Below, piece by piece: positions 1 through 8,440 of a DNA stretch of 64,000 nucleotides (its first letter is position 1; each line of letters starts with the position of its first letter). The notes under the pieces were generated by a model. That model searched no databases. It saw only the letters and a program-made list of their open reading frames with translations, and was not told the origin of the DNA. The position numbers were made by a program, and so were the translations under genes. This DNA comes from Mycobacterium deserti (lineage in GTDB: Bacteria; Actinomycetota; Actinomycetes; Mycobacteriales; Mycobacteriaceae): assembly GCF_025345615.1 (NCBI RefSeq), contig NZ_JAODWD010000006.1:1-64000 (forward strand), written 5' to 3'.

Positions 1-1927
1 TCAGCTCGAGGAGATCGTCAAGACGTCGAACTCGCAATCGAACGCCATAGCCGAGCGGCTCGGGAAGCTGGGCAAAGAGTTCCAGGCACTGGGCAACCAG
101 CGATTCGCCGGGGACAAGACCGGCGGCGAAGATGACCCTCTCGGCGCGACGGACGAGAAGACAGAGGAAGCCGAGAAGCGGGAGAAAGACATCGAAGACC
201 TCGTCCGTCGAGCGCTCGCCGGTGATGACGAGGCGGCGCGACAGGTGGACGACATCCTCGACGGGATTGACCCCAACCAACTGCATCCGCGGACCGATCC
301 CAACAGCCCGAATGCCACGCTCCCGCCGCTACCGTTAAAACCTGACCAAGCCCAAGTGATCAGCCAGATGCAGCACCAGATGGCTGGCATGTCGCTCGAT
401 CAGCTCGTTGGCATCAAGAATGACTTGGGCGAACACGGTGACATCATCGGCGACTCAATGCAGGTGATGAGCGACCCCGACGTCAAGTTCCCCATCGTCA
501 TTGGTGAGCAATTTGAAGATCAAATTCCGCCCGGCATGGACACCGACGCCGCTACCGGGGGTACGGGGATGCTGCCGGCCAGCGTGAAGGACGCTATCGA
601 GGCGCAGGCAGTCAGTCGAGAGCATACCGACCCGAACCTGCCCGTCCCCGTCACGACCTACCCCTCGGGCGATGACCTCAAGCAGGTCGCGGAGTTGATC
701 AAGGCCGGTGACGCAGAATTCCAGCAGGGCTCCGAGTTGGACCGCACCATGATGGATCGCGCGGTGGACGTGTTGCACGGCGCCGAGCAGGAGAACAAGG
801 ACTACTTCAAAACCTCCAACCCCGAGGGTGACTCGATCGTTCAGGACATTTTCAACTCGGCAGGTCGCGACAAGATTGTCAGTCACGACATGATCACCGA
901 GCCGAACTCGACCTTCCTTGACGACGTTGCCCGCCACGAATGGACGGACAACGGTGCTTCGGTCCGGACGCTCACCGACTGGGTCAACGCGGACGCGACG
1001 TCCGCTGATCAAGATGTCGCCAGGCGGGCGGGCGAAACGGCCAACGCACTGTCGTCGTACCTGGGCGACAAGGGCGACGAACTATTGAATCTCAAGCATC
1101 CCGGTGGCCCGGGTTTGCCGGGTGGTTTCGGGGTGGAGGAAGACATCACCGTCGGGCAGATGAATCCGGACCTCGTGCAGGGGTGGGGTCATGCACTCGA
1201 TCCATATCAGAAAGCGATGCTCGGCGACGGCGAGCTGCCAGGATTCGAAGTCGTTCCAGGAACGGCCAATTCAGACTTCACCGAGATGCGCAACATCTTC
1301 GCTGTGATGGATTCAGACAAGACAGCGGCGACGGCGTGGAATGAAACCGCATACGACCACATCCTCGACTACCAGCGGCATCCGGATTACAACAACCTGG
1401 CCAACGCCGGGGCACTCCTGGGTGTCATCGACTCAGCGGCGGTGCAGGAGATGGAGTCACGCGGCGCCAACAATCTGGAGAATCAGAAGGACGCGTACAA
1501 CATCAAGAAGGCGGCGCTGGGCGCTGCCCTGGGCTGGCCGGCGGGGCAGATACCGGGTGGCGTCGGCGGCACGCTAGCAGAGTTGACCATCAAGGGCATG
1601 ATCGGTAGCGAGCCCACACTCCAATCCGTGCAATCGAATGCGTCCACCACAACGGTGGCGGATGCGATGAATCAGACGAACTATTACATCGCCGAAGGTC
1701 TGGTGAAGGGCGATCCCAACCTCGGCGAGATGGCCGAGTACGTGAACCGCGATGGGACATTGAAGAAGCCTGAGGACATCCCGCCGAATCAACTGCGCGA
1801 CTACTACCTCGACATGCAGGAGTATGTACAGGAACGCGGCTTCGCGAACGCGATGAACACCTTTTACACGCAGTACCAGAACGCCGGCGGCATCAACGTT
1901 CCGGAAGGATTCAAGCCAGGCGGATGA
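1..1927 (+). CDS. TPR-repeat-region type protein, C-terminal part (5' end outside window)
   Basis: The reading frame that begins at base 2 is open with no stop up to 1927, so the gene starts before the window; the first in-window start-like codon near 245 is internal. About 641 codons are visible. The N-terminal visible part is charged and probably helical (EKTEEAEKREKDIEDLVRR near codons 48-66), followed by acidic, soluble sequence without signal peptide or membrane segment. The C-terminal ~320 residues (from about base 911) are collinear with the lipoprotein encoded just downstream. It resembles the large mycobacterial proteins annotated as TPR-repeat-region proteins, some encoded near ESX loci; that assignment is by recall. 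The stop overlaps the next start by ATGA, so the two are translationally coupled. TTA and other AT-rich codons are more frequent than in the ESX genes, which suggests accessory origin. Its function is unknown. Confidence 0.75.
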   Translation, partial: QLEEIVKTSNSQSNAIAERLGKLGKEFQALGNQRFAGDKTGGEDDPLGATDEKTEEAEKREKDIEDLVRRALAGDDEAARQVDDILDGIDPNQLHPRTDPNSPNATLPPLPLKPDQAQVISQMQHQMAGMSLDQLVGIKNDLGEHGDIIGDSMQVMSDPDVKFPIVIGEQFEDQIPPGMDTDAATGGTGMLPASVKDAIEAQAVSREHTDPNLPVPVTTYPSGDDLKQVAELIKAGDAEFQQGSELDRTMMDRAVDVLHGAEQENKDYFKTSNPEGDSIVQDIFNSAGRDKIVSHDMITEPNSTFLDDVARHEWTDNGASVRTLTDWVNADATSADQDVARRAGETANALSSYLGDKGDELLNLKHPGGPGLPGGFGVEEDITVGQMNPDLVQGWGHALDPYQKAMLGDGELPGFEVVPGTANSDFTEMRNIFAVMDSDKTAATAWNETAYDHILDYQRHPDYNNLANAGALLGVIDSAAVQEMESRGANNLENQKDAYNIKKAALGAALGWPAGQIPGGVGGTLAELTIKGMIGSEPTLQSVQSNASTTTVADAMNQTNYYIAEGLVKGDPNLGEMAEYVNRDGTLKKPEDIPPNQLRDYYLDMQEYVQERGFANAMNTFYTQYQNAGGINVPEGFKPGG

Positions 1928-2886
1928 AGCATACGACGAACCTGCTCGGCATCCTGGCGGCATGCATCATCGCCGTATCTGCTTGCGGCACCGCACCTCC
2001 CGAGCTCCCGCCCGATTCTCCACCGGCGATGTCTCAGCTGCTTGCCAGCGACGAGGCCGATGATGTCCTCAACCGGTTAACGACCTACGCATGGGACGAC
2101 GATGGCGCCGCCGCGGCAACGCGCTTCACTTGGATCGGCGCTGACGCCCATGCAACTGAGGCCGGCGCCGCGTCGCAGGCCAACCAGGCCGCGGCCGTGC
2201 TCGCCGAGTTCCTCCTGACCCACCACAACAACCTGACCGCGATCAAGTCCGGGTTCCTCGGGTCCTCAAAGGTCACTGCAGCACAACTAAATCCGCTCCT
2301 TATTAGAAGCTACGCCACCGCCCTGGCACCCTACATCAAAGACCTGGCCGGTGGTCAGGACGCCGCCTTCCAGGCGCCTCGAACCCAGGTCTCGGACGAC
2401 CCCTCAGCCTTGCGGGGGCTCCTGTCGGTGCTCGTTGCTGATCCTGAGGCAGGTCGCTTGATCGCCGAATCCGTTCAGTCCGCAGCCGAGATGTACGAGG
2501 ATTACGCGGCCTCAGCCGCGTCGGATAGTGATGAGTCTGTCACCGACCTGAGAGCGGCGGGTTCGCTTCTGGGTGCCGTCGCCGGCGCGGCTCGGCAGAC
2601 CGGCGCAGAAATTCCGGTAAGTACAGGCGGCGAGGCGCTCAACGACATGGCTGTCCGGACGGCCTCGACCCTGCTGCGATCCGACCCCAACCCTGGAGAA
2701 GTCGGCAAGTACGTGCGTGGCGGAAAGCTAATGCCGCCAGCCGAAGTAGAGCGCGAGTTCTCGAAGAACGCGATGCGCACCTACTTCCTGGATCTGCAGG
2801 AGTATCTGTCCGATAGGGGCTTTGGCGACGGCCTGAGCGCTTTCAACAATGCGTTCCGGACCAGCTCGGGCGAGGACGTTCAGTAG
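1924..2886 (+). CDS. Lipoprotein paralogous to C-terminal part of upstream protein
   Basis: 320 residues. The N-terminus is a lipoprotein signal: a short hydrophobic stretch (LLGILAACIIAVSAC) with a lipobox ending at Cys21, so the protein should be anchored to the outer face of the plasma membrane. The rest is alanine-rich and helical. It aligns collinearly with the upstream protein: a W-x-D-[ND]-G-A block, an L-x-P-Y-x-K block, D-P-N-x-G-E...Y-V, and a C-terminal Y-[YF]-L-D-x-Q-E-Y...R-G-F block. The start overlaps the upstream stop by four bases. It ends 26 bp from the convergent eccD1 stop. Rare codons for this genome occur (TTA at 2077, CTA at 2287, AGA at 2305). I do not recognise a named family. 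An immunity, decoy or membrane-receptor role for the neighbour's C-terminal domain is inference only. Confidence 0.8.
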   Translation: MKHTTNLLGILAACIIAVSACGTAPPELPPDSPPAMSQLLASDEADDVLNRLTTYAWDDDGAAAATRFTWIGADAHATEAGAASQANQAAAVLAEFLLTHHNNLTAIKSGFLGSSKVTAAQLNPLLIRSYATALAPYIKDLAGGQDAAFQAPRTQVSDDPSALRGLLSVLVADPEAGRLIAESVQSAAEMYEDYAASAASDSDESVTDLRAAGSLLGAVAGAARQTGAEIPVSTGGEALNDMAVRTASTLLRSDPNPGEVGKYVRGGKLMPPAEVEREFSKNAMRTYFLDLQEYLSDRGFGDGLSAFNNAFRTSSGEDVQ

Positions 2887-2912
2887 ACGCTTCGCTTCGG
2901 TCCGTCTTGCGA

Positions 2913-4442
2913 TCAGAAGCGCAGGTTTCGCAGCATGTCGTACACGCTGGAAATCCACAACAGCAGTGGGATCGTCGCCGCGATCGCCGCACCGTCAAGC
3001 AATTCGAAGATCCGCTTGGTCACCGGAGACACTCGACGCACGCTGCTCGACGCACCGATGATGATCAGCGCTACGATCCCCGCCGCCAGATAGAGGGCCA
3101 GTGCCAGCCAGGCGCTGTCCGGCCACCACAGGCTCAGTTTCACCATCACACCCGTCGGGATCGCGACCACCGCCGCCAGCAGCGCCCAGGCACACCAGCG
3201 TTCGGCATACAGCCGCGACCGGAACGCACAGATCGACATCACCAGGCCGGCGACGATCATGCTGTGCACGAAGAAATGTCCCTGCACCACAACCGCAATA
3301 GCGCCGATCGATAACACCAACGCACCCGCGGTCACGAACCCGATCAGCAGCCGTTTGGCCAACTCGCTGCGTTCGTGCAGTCGCGCCGCTGAATCGGGAA
3401 CCGACGCGATGATCGCCTGCCAGGTCGGCGATTCGTCATCCGGTGTCTCGGTCGTCGCGACCGGGTCGAGCAGTTCCTCGTTGCCTACCGTTTCGCCCGG
3501 TGCGGGAATCGGCGGCAGCGCAATGCGCGCCACAGCCACAGTCAATTTCGCCGCGTTCGTCACCACGATCAGCCCGAACGCGATGGCACCCGCCGGGACC
3601 CAGTACTGCCAGCCGTATCCAAAAGCAATGGCCGCCAACGTCGCCGCGATCGACGTCACCGCAAAGAACGACGACAATTCCGCCCGCTTACGCGGGCCAC
3701 CACGAGTCGCCAACGTCAGCAGCAAGAGCACCGCTGCAGCGCCCGCGGCCTGCGGCGCGCCCAACCCGTCGACACCCTCCGGCAGCGGCACCGCCAACGC
3801 CGCGGCGCCGGCAAGCACCGGCGCGCACGCGACAAGCAGACTCTCCGTCATGTCGATGTTGGAGTAGCGGCTCTTGGCCAACATGCTGCCACCCAGCAAG
3901 CCGAGGCCCAGCACAGCGAGCGCCACGGCCCACCACCAGTCGTGCCCGGTACGCGACCACGCGACGAGCGTCATCACCGTCAAGGCCAGCGCCGCCAGCG
4001 GGAGTGCTAGGCCGACAAAACGATTCAGCGCAGACCGATCGAACTCCGGCGACTCGTCGAGCACCGCGATCGCATCGATCACATCCTCGACGAGCGGCCG
4101 GTACCGTTCAGTGCGGCTGACCGACACCAGCGTCAGCAGCGACCCGTCGACCACTCCCGCGTCGTCAAGCGACTCACTGGCCTTCAGTGGCGGGGCGCCT
4201 GGTCGCGCGAAGGCCCACACCCCCTGCGCGGTGAAGTCGAAACCGGCCAGCACGTCCTTCGGAGTGTCCTCCAACAGGTCGGCCAGTACCGATACGGTTT
4301 CGTCGATGTAGGTCTCGATCGGCGCCGATGCCGGCAGCACCAGGTCGGTCATCCGCCGGCCGGTCAGTATCGTCACGCGCGTGGTCGACGGTCGACCCGG
4401 CGTCACGCTCGAGGTGGCTGCTGCTGCGGCGGTACTGGTCAA
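2913..4442 (-). CDS. eccD1: ESX-1 secretion system membrane protein EccD1
   Basis: 509 residues, close to the ~511 of M. tuberculosis EccD1. A soluble ubiquitin-like N-terminal domain (about residues 20-110, including VTILTGRRMTDLVLPA) is followed by about eleven hydrophobic segments running to the C-terminus. EccD forms the membrane channel vestibule of the type VII secretion complex with EccB, EccC and EccE. The start overlaps the espI stop by four bases (ATGA), so translation is coupled to espI. It is the last gene of the minus-strand ESX-1 operon here. eccE1 and mycP1, needed for a complete machine, are not in the window; in other mycobacteria they lie beyond this side. Confidence 0.96.
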   Translation of the reverse strand: MTSTAAAAATSSVTPGRPSTTRVTILTGRRMTDLVLPASAPIETYIDETVSVLADLLEDTPKDVLAGFDFTAQGVWAFARPGAPPLKASESLDDAGVVDGSLLTLVSVSRTERYRPLVEDVIDAIAVLDESPEFDRSALNRFVGLALPLAALALTVMTLVAWSRTGHDWWWAVALAVLGLGLLGGSMLAKSRYSNIDMTESLLVACAPVLAGAAALAVPLPEGVDGLGAPQAAGAAAVLLLLTLATRGGPRKRAELSSFFAVTSIAATLAAIAFGYGWQYWVPAGAIAFGLIVVTNAAKLTVAVARIALPPIPAPGETVGNEELLDPVATTETPDDESPTWQAIIASVPDSAARLHERSELAKRLLIGFVTAGALVLSIGAIAVVVQGHFFVHSMIVAGLVMSICAFRSRLYAERWCAWALLAAVVAIPTGVMVKLSLWWPDSAWLALALYLAAGIVALIIIGASSSVRRVSPVTKRIFELLDGAAIAATIPLLLWISSVYDMLRNLRF

Positions 4443-5839
4443 CGACGTTCTAGCCTGTCGAAGTCGTCGGACAGCGCCGCCGCCAGTTCGATGATGCGTC
4501 GCTGGAATGTCTTGCTGAGCAGGTCCAGCTGGATCTCGGTGCCCGCGGCGATGTGCTTGTCGAACGGCAACACGAGGACGCGGCCCGGCGGCACATGTCG
4601 CTCGAACTGCTGCACCAGATCTTCGACGTCGATGTTCGGCTTGCCCGGCACCACGTGGTTGATCACCACGCAGGACCGACCGAGCAGATCCTGATATCCG
4701 TTCTGCCGCAACCAGTCCATGGTGATAGCCGCTTGCCGCGCGCCGTCGATCGACGCACTGGCCACGATCACCAGACCCGACACCGTCGACAGCACGCCGC
4801 GCGCCGCCGGCTGGAACAGCCCGGCTCCACAGTCGGCGAGCACCAGGTTGTAGTAGCGCGACACAATGCTCGTCGCACCCTTCCAGTCCTCGTCGTTGAA
4901 CTCTCGCCGCGCCGCGCTGTAGTCCTCCGACGACAGCACTTCGAGGTTCGAGCCGTTCATGCTCGTGTAAGCACGAATATCGTTGTAGCGCGCCAATTCC
5001 TTGTCAGAGAGCAGGTCCGCGATGGTCGCGGCCGACTGCCGGCCCGCACGATCGGCGAGGTTGCCGCCGTCCGGATCCGCGTCGACAGCCAGAATGCGGT
5101 CACCGCGCACCTTCGCCAGCGAGGACCCCAAGGCCACGGTCACCGCCGTCTTGCCGACGCCGCCCTTCAGGCCGAAGATTCCGATCTGGTACGAGTCGCG
5201 GGCATTTCGGCGGATCCGGGTGTGTAGATCCAATTCGTAGATCTCGTCGGGCGATAGCCCCATGTTGATCCGCGTCAGCAGATAGAGCACGTGCCGCCAA
5301 CCGCGCTGCGACGGCATCTTGACCGCCGACTTCACCCCGACGTGCGACAGCGCGTCGATGGCGCGATGGTTGCCGATGGTCGCCGCCGAGGTCGGCGTGG
5401 GCTGAGCGACCGACTGACCGGGCCGCCAGGTGCTCTTGTCGGATTGGGCGTCGGCGAAGTGCTGCGACGGCGCGGGCGCGGGCGCGGGACGCGGTGGTGG
5501 CGTCGGCGCCGCACGCGGCTGCTCGAAACGCGCGCCGGCCGGACCCGTGGATTTCGGCGCCCGCATCATGCCGTTGGCCTGCTGACGCTGGGGTGCGGCT
5601 GCCCGCGTCGGTGGCATCTGGGTCGTGATCTCCGACTGCCGCGGCGGCGGGGCAGGGGTGGCCTGGGTCTGGTTCGAGGCGACCGGCATTGAAGGCGAAG
5701 TGGCCTCGGTGCGCGCTGGTCCACCTGTGTTCGTCGGCGTCGCCGCCCCCTTGGAAGCGTCGGACTCCGCGCCTTGGTCGTCGGCTGTCTTCACGACGTC
5801 GCCCGGGGGGTGGAAGAGCCGGTCATAGTCGGCCGACAT
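4439..5839 (-). CDS. espI: ESX-1 associated MinD/ParA-like ATPase EspI
   Basis: 466 residues, shorter than the ~666 of M. tuberculosis EspI because the disordered region is reduced. Residues 1 to ~165 are Pro/Ala/Gln-rich and probably unstructured. The C-terminal ~250 residues are a deviant-Walker ATPase of the MinD/ParA type with P-loop GLKGGVGKT (223-231) and an AVDADPDGGNLADR switch region. In M. tuberculosis EspI is linked to down-regulating ESX-1 secretion when ATP is low, through its ATP-binding motif. It sits between esxA and eccD1 as in other ESX-1 loci. A strong hairpin separates it from esxA, so its expression may be lower than that of esxBA. A paralogue lies at the other end of the locus (17680-18987). 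Confidence 0.95.
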   Translation of the reverse strand: MSADYDRLFHPPGDVVKTADDQGAESDASKGAATPTNTGGPARTEATSPSMPVASNQTQATPAPPPRQSEITTQMPPTRAAAPQRQQANGMMRAPKSTGPAGARFEQPRAAPTPPPRPAPAPAPSQHFADAQSDKSTWRPGQSVAQPTPTSAATIGNHRAIDALSHVGVKSAVKMPSQRGWRHVLYLLTRINMGLSPDEIYELDLHTRIRRNARDSYQIGIFGLKGGVGKTAVTVALGSSLAKVRGDRILAVDADPDGGNLADRAGRQSAATIADLLSDKELARYNDIRAYTSMNGSNLEVLSSEDYSAARREFNDEDWKGATSIVSRYYNLVLADCGAGLFQPAARGVLSTVSGLVIVASASIDGARQAAITMDWLRQNGYQDLLGRSCVVINHVVPGKPNIDVEDLVQQFERHVPPGRVLVLPFDKHIAAGTEIQLDLLSKTFQRRIIELAAALSDDFDRLERR

Positions 5840-5881
5840 GGGTACCTCTCAAATGGTTGATGCACTCAGCGAAACACATTA

Positions 5882-5919
5882 GGTGGGCGGGATCGCCCCC
5901 TAGGACAAGCCCGCCCACC
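5882..5919 (-). terminator. Hairpin between esxA and espI
   Basis: Perfect 10-bp inverted repeat, GGTGGGCGGG at 5882-5891 and CCCGCCCACC at 5910-5919, with an 18-nt loop. It lies 18 bp after the esxA stop. There is no U-tract, as is usual for mycobacterial terminators. It probably attenuates or terminates the abundant esxBA transcript, or protects its 3' end, before espI. Confidence 0.65.
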
Positions 5920-5936
5920 CGCGTGTAACTCTCGTG

Positions 5937-6224
5937 TTAGGCGAACATGCCGGTGACGCCGGCTTCGGTCTGGGCCATGGTCGAACCGGCCTCGCTGATG
6001 GTCTGCGCCAGGTTCTGCAGCGCGGCGTTGAGCTCGGCCGAGGTACTGTCCCAACGCATCTGGACGGCCTGGTATGACTCCGAGCCGCTGCCGCCCCACA
6101 CCGAGGCGAGCGCGGCGAGCGAGCCCTTGCCCTCGTCGAGCAGGCCCGCGGTGGTGCCGACGGCGCCCTGGATCTCGCCTGCTCCGCCTTCGATTCCGGC
6201 GAAGTTCCATACCTGTTCACTCAT
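5937..6224 (-). CDS. esxA: ESX-1 secreted WXG100 protein EsxA (ESAT-6)
   Basis: 95 residues, the same length as M. tuberculosis ESAT-6 and collinear with it (N-terminus MSEQVWNFAGIEGGAGEIQG, C-terminus TEAGVTGMFA). The helix-turn-helix hairpin carries the WXG motif as WGG at residues 43-45. It forms a 1:1 heterodimer with EsxB and is exported by ESX-1; in slow growers it is a membrane-acting virulence factor, and in M. smegmatis ESX-1 is tied to conjugal DNA transfer. The gene lies 31 bp downstream of esxB with a good ribosome-binding site (cggagaaa) before the ATG. Confidence 0.98.
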   Translation of the reverse strand: MSEQVWNFAGIEGGAGEIQGAVGTTAGLLDEGKGSLAALASVWGGSGSESYQAVQMRWDSTSAELNAALQNLAQTISEAGSTMAQTEAGVTGMFA

Positions 6225-6255
6225 GTGTTTTCTCCGTTTCTGTAAGTCGTTGAGG

Positions 6256-6558
6256 TCAGATGTTCATTGCCGACGCGAAGGAACCGGCCTGGTCCTCGTC
6301 GGTGGTGGTGTACTGCATGCCGGACGTGTGGATGTTCGCCGAGATGTCGTTCAGTTCCTGAACCTGACGCGCGGCGGCCTCGTGGAAGCGCATCAGCGCC
6401 GCCTGCGCGGCGGTGCCGGCCTGACCGACCATTTGGGCCGACAGCGCGCCGGCGGTGGACTCGACATGCGAGATGACGCCCTTGAGCTCTCCGGAGATCC
6501 GCTCGAAGTTAGCTGCCTCCTTGGCGAGGACAGCGGCATCGGTATTCATCTGTGCCAT
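6256..6558 (-). CDS. esxB: ESX-1 secreted WXG100-family protein EsxB (CFP-10)
   Basis: 100 residues, collinear with CFP-10 (NFERISGELKGVISHVESTA). The usual W-x-G turn is replaced by M-V-G at residues 43-45, so the tryptophan is missing. The C-terminal secretion signal Y-x-x-x-[DE] is present as YTTTD near residue 83, the part recognised by EccCb1. Partner of EsxA. Its start codon is preceded by gaaagaaaga-type purine-rich sequence. It is transcribed with PE35 and PPE68 upstream and esxA downstream, the fixed ESX-1 order. Confidence 0.97.
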   Translation of the reverse strand: MAQMNTDAAVLAKEAANFERISGELKGVISHVESTAGALSAQMVGQAGTAAQAALMRFHEAAARQVQELNDISANIHTSGMQYTTTDEDQAGSFASAMNI

Positions 6559-6608
6559 GCTGGATACTCTTTCTTTCTTCCTGTGTCCTCACCACGGGAA
6601 TGGCGAGT

Positions 6609-6632
6609 CTTTCCGGTCAGGTGACCGGGAAG
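6609..6632 (-). terminator. Small hairpin between PPE68 and esxB
   Basis: Inverted repeat CTTTCCGGTCA / TGACCGGGAAG (one G-T wobble) in the 87-bp gap between the PPE68 stop and the esxB start. It could be an mRNA processing or attenuation element that uncouples esxBA levels from PE35-PPE68. It has no U-tract and is too short to call a terminator firmly. Confidence 0.35.
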
Positions 6633-6645
6633 TCTGTGTCGGCGA

Positions 6646-7950
6646 CTACCAGTCGTCGCCTTCGTCTTCACCTAGGTCCTGGGGCAACACCGACGGCGCC
6701 GTCAGCCCCTGCTTGTTGCCGCCGCTCGAACCGCGTTGGCCCATGCCACCCATCGGGCCCATTCCTCCGCCGGCACCGACGGGCGCCAGGCCCGCACCGC
6801 CCGCGCCTGCGCCCGCTCCCGCTGGCCCGACGGCGACAGGCTTCGTCTCGCCGATGAGGCCCGCCATCAACGGTGTCCGCGCCGCGGTGCCGCCGGCCCC
6901 CGGTAGTGAGGCCGCGCGCACCAGCCCCGCACCGGAGGTCGCACCCGAACCCCCCGCGAGCGGATGGTTCGACAGCGGGCTGGCTCCGATCAACCCCATT
7001 TGAGCCTTCTCGCTGCCCATGCTGCCGAGCTGGCCGAACATCGACGTCACCTGCTGCAACGGCTGGGTCAGCTGCTGCATCGGCTGGGTCACCATCTGCA
7101 TGCCCTGCTGGGGCAGCTGGGTCAGCATCGAGCCCAGCTGCGACGCCATCTGCATACCCATCTGCATGCCTTGCTGCATGCCCTGCTGCATCTGGTCCTG
7201 CCCGGCCACCTGCTGCGCGGTGTTTTCGGCCTTCTGCACCTGACCCTCGGCGCGCTGGGCGGCCATATTGCCCTGCGCCACTGCGCGTCCGGTCATCAGC
7301 CCCGCCGACTCGACGGTGGCCTGCGCGCTGACGTGCGCCATCGCCGCGTTGCGAAGTGCCGCTGCCGGCGCCATCGCGGCGGCCTGTCCGATCGCCGCGC
7401 TGGCCGCGCTCTCCCCGACGCCCGGAAGCACAATCGGCTTCATCGGCAAGATCGGCTCGAACATGATGTTCATCGCCGTCTCCGCCTGATAGGCGTCCAT
7501 CACCGCGGCCGCCTGGTTCCACATGCGAACGAAGTAGTCGAACTCGTTGACCCCGATCGGCACGGTGTTGATGCCGAGGAAGTTCGTGGCCTCCAGAACC
7601 GCATGGGTGATGTGGTTCTGCTCGATCTCCACCAGCGGCGGCGTGGTGGCCATCGCCAGGCTGTACGAATTCGCCTGCGCCGTGGCCTGCAACGCACGCT
7701 TCTGGGCTTGCATCGCCACTGTGCGTAGCCACACCACCATGGGCATGGTCGCCGAGACGGCGCGCTCGCTCGCCGATCCGCTCCAGGTCGAGGTCAAATT
7801 CGCCAGGCTGGCGGCCAGTTCGTCGGCCTGCGTCTCCAGCGAGATCGCGAAAGCTTCCCAGCCCGCAGCGGCCTGAAGCATCGGCGCTGGCCCAGCGCCG
7901 GCCATCAGCCGCCCAGTGTTGAGCTCTGGCGGCATTGCATGCCAGAACAT
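6646..7950 (-). CDS. ppe68: ESX-1 PPE family protein PPE68
   Basis: 434 residues. The N-terminus has the family Pro-Pro-Glu (MFWHAMPPELNTGRLMAGAG) and the ~180-residue helical PPE domain with a W-S-G motif near residue 57. The middle part is unusually rich in Gln and Met (roughly encoded by 7013-7207), and the C-terminus is Gly/Pro/Ala-rich. PPE68 pairs with PE35 and is exported through or attached to ESX-1; EspG1 binds the PPE domain as a chaperone. It lies directly after PE35 and before esxB, as in all ESX-1 loci. Confidence 0.95.
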   Translation of the reverse strand: MFWHAMPPELNTGRLMAGAGPAPMLQAAAGWEAFAISLETQADELAASLANLTSTWSGSASERAVSATMPMVVWLRTVAMQAQKRALQATAQANSYSLAMATTPPLVEIEQNHITHAVLEATNFLGINTVPIGVNEFDYFVRMWNQAAAVMDAYQAETAMNIMFEPILPMKPIVLPGVGESAASAAIGQAAAMAPAAALRNAAMAHVSAQATVESAGLMTGRAVAQGNMAAQRAEGQVQKAENTAQQVAGQDQMQQGMQQGMQMGMQMASQLGSMLTQLPQQGMQMVTQPMQQLTQPLQQVTSMFGQLGSMGSEKAQMGLIGASPLSNHPLAGGSGATSGAGLVRAASLPGAGGTAARTPLMAGLIGETKPVAVGPAGAGAGAGGAGLAPVGAGGGMGPMGGMGQRGSSGGNKQGLTAPSVLPQDLGEDEGDDW

Positions 7951-8000
7951 CGTCTATTACTTCCTCGCCCGGTGTGTGTCGGAGGTCGTCGGTTGGCAGA

Positions 8001-8294
8001 TCAGAAGGTCGCGGCGTTGGCGCCGTCGACCGCGGTGTAGATACCCGCGGCCTCCATGTAGGCCGCGCCCGCCCGGGCCATCTCCTGCTGCGCGAACGTG
8101 TTCATCGCCATCGCCTCGACGCCCTCCGCGGCGAAGGCCAGCGCGGCTTGCGCCGAGACCTCGTCAGCCCCGGCCGGCACCAGCGCGGTGACCTCGGCGG
8201 TAGCGACCGTGCCGGTCGCCAGACCACGAACACCATTTGCGACTACCTGCGCTCCGACGCCCATGGCGCCCGGGTTGTGCTCTAACGGTTGCAT
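8001..8294 (-). CDS. PE35: ESX-1 PE family protein PE35
   Basis: 97 residues starting at ATG 8294 (MQPLEHNPGAMGVGAQ). It has the PE-domain core LVPAGADEVSAQAALAFAAE and a C-terminal YxxxD secretion signal (YTAVD). No glycine-rich tail, so it is a short PE protein like Rv3872. It forms a helical-bundle dimer with PPE68. The open frame extends far upstream into eccCb1, but homology begins at this ATG. A 146-bp gap to the eccCb1 stop leaves room for a separate promoter. Confidence 0.93.
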   Translation of the reverse strand: MQPLEHNPGAMGVGAQVVANGVRGLATGTVATAEVTALVPAGADEVSAQAALAFAAEGVEAMAMNTFAQQEMARAGAAYMEAAGIYTAVDGANAATF

Positions 8295-8440
8295 TTGCGG
8301 TGACTCCTCGCGTTCGGGTGTAATGCCTGCGTATTGCATTTTCGCAAGACTCAGCACGTGTTGCCACAGAGCTCGGAATCGTTCCCCCGACCCCTTTGCT
8401 GGTGCCTCGCTGCCAGCTTTGCTGACCGTCTCGTAATATC

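Noticed and set aside
245..1927. Start codon of the first gene at 245
   Set aside because: The same frame is open back to base 2 with protein-like, charged helical sequence, so the gene begins outside the window.
4553..5227. 224-codon frame antisense to espI
   Set aside because: Shadow of the ATPase domain codons; composition is Arg/His-rich and without homology.
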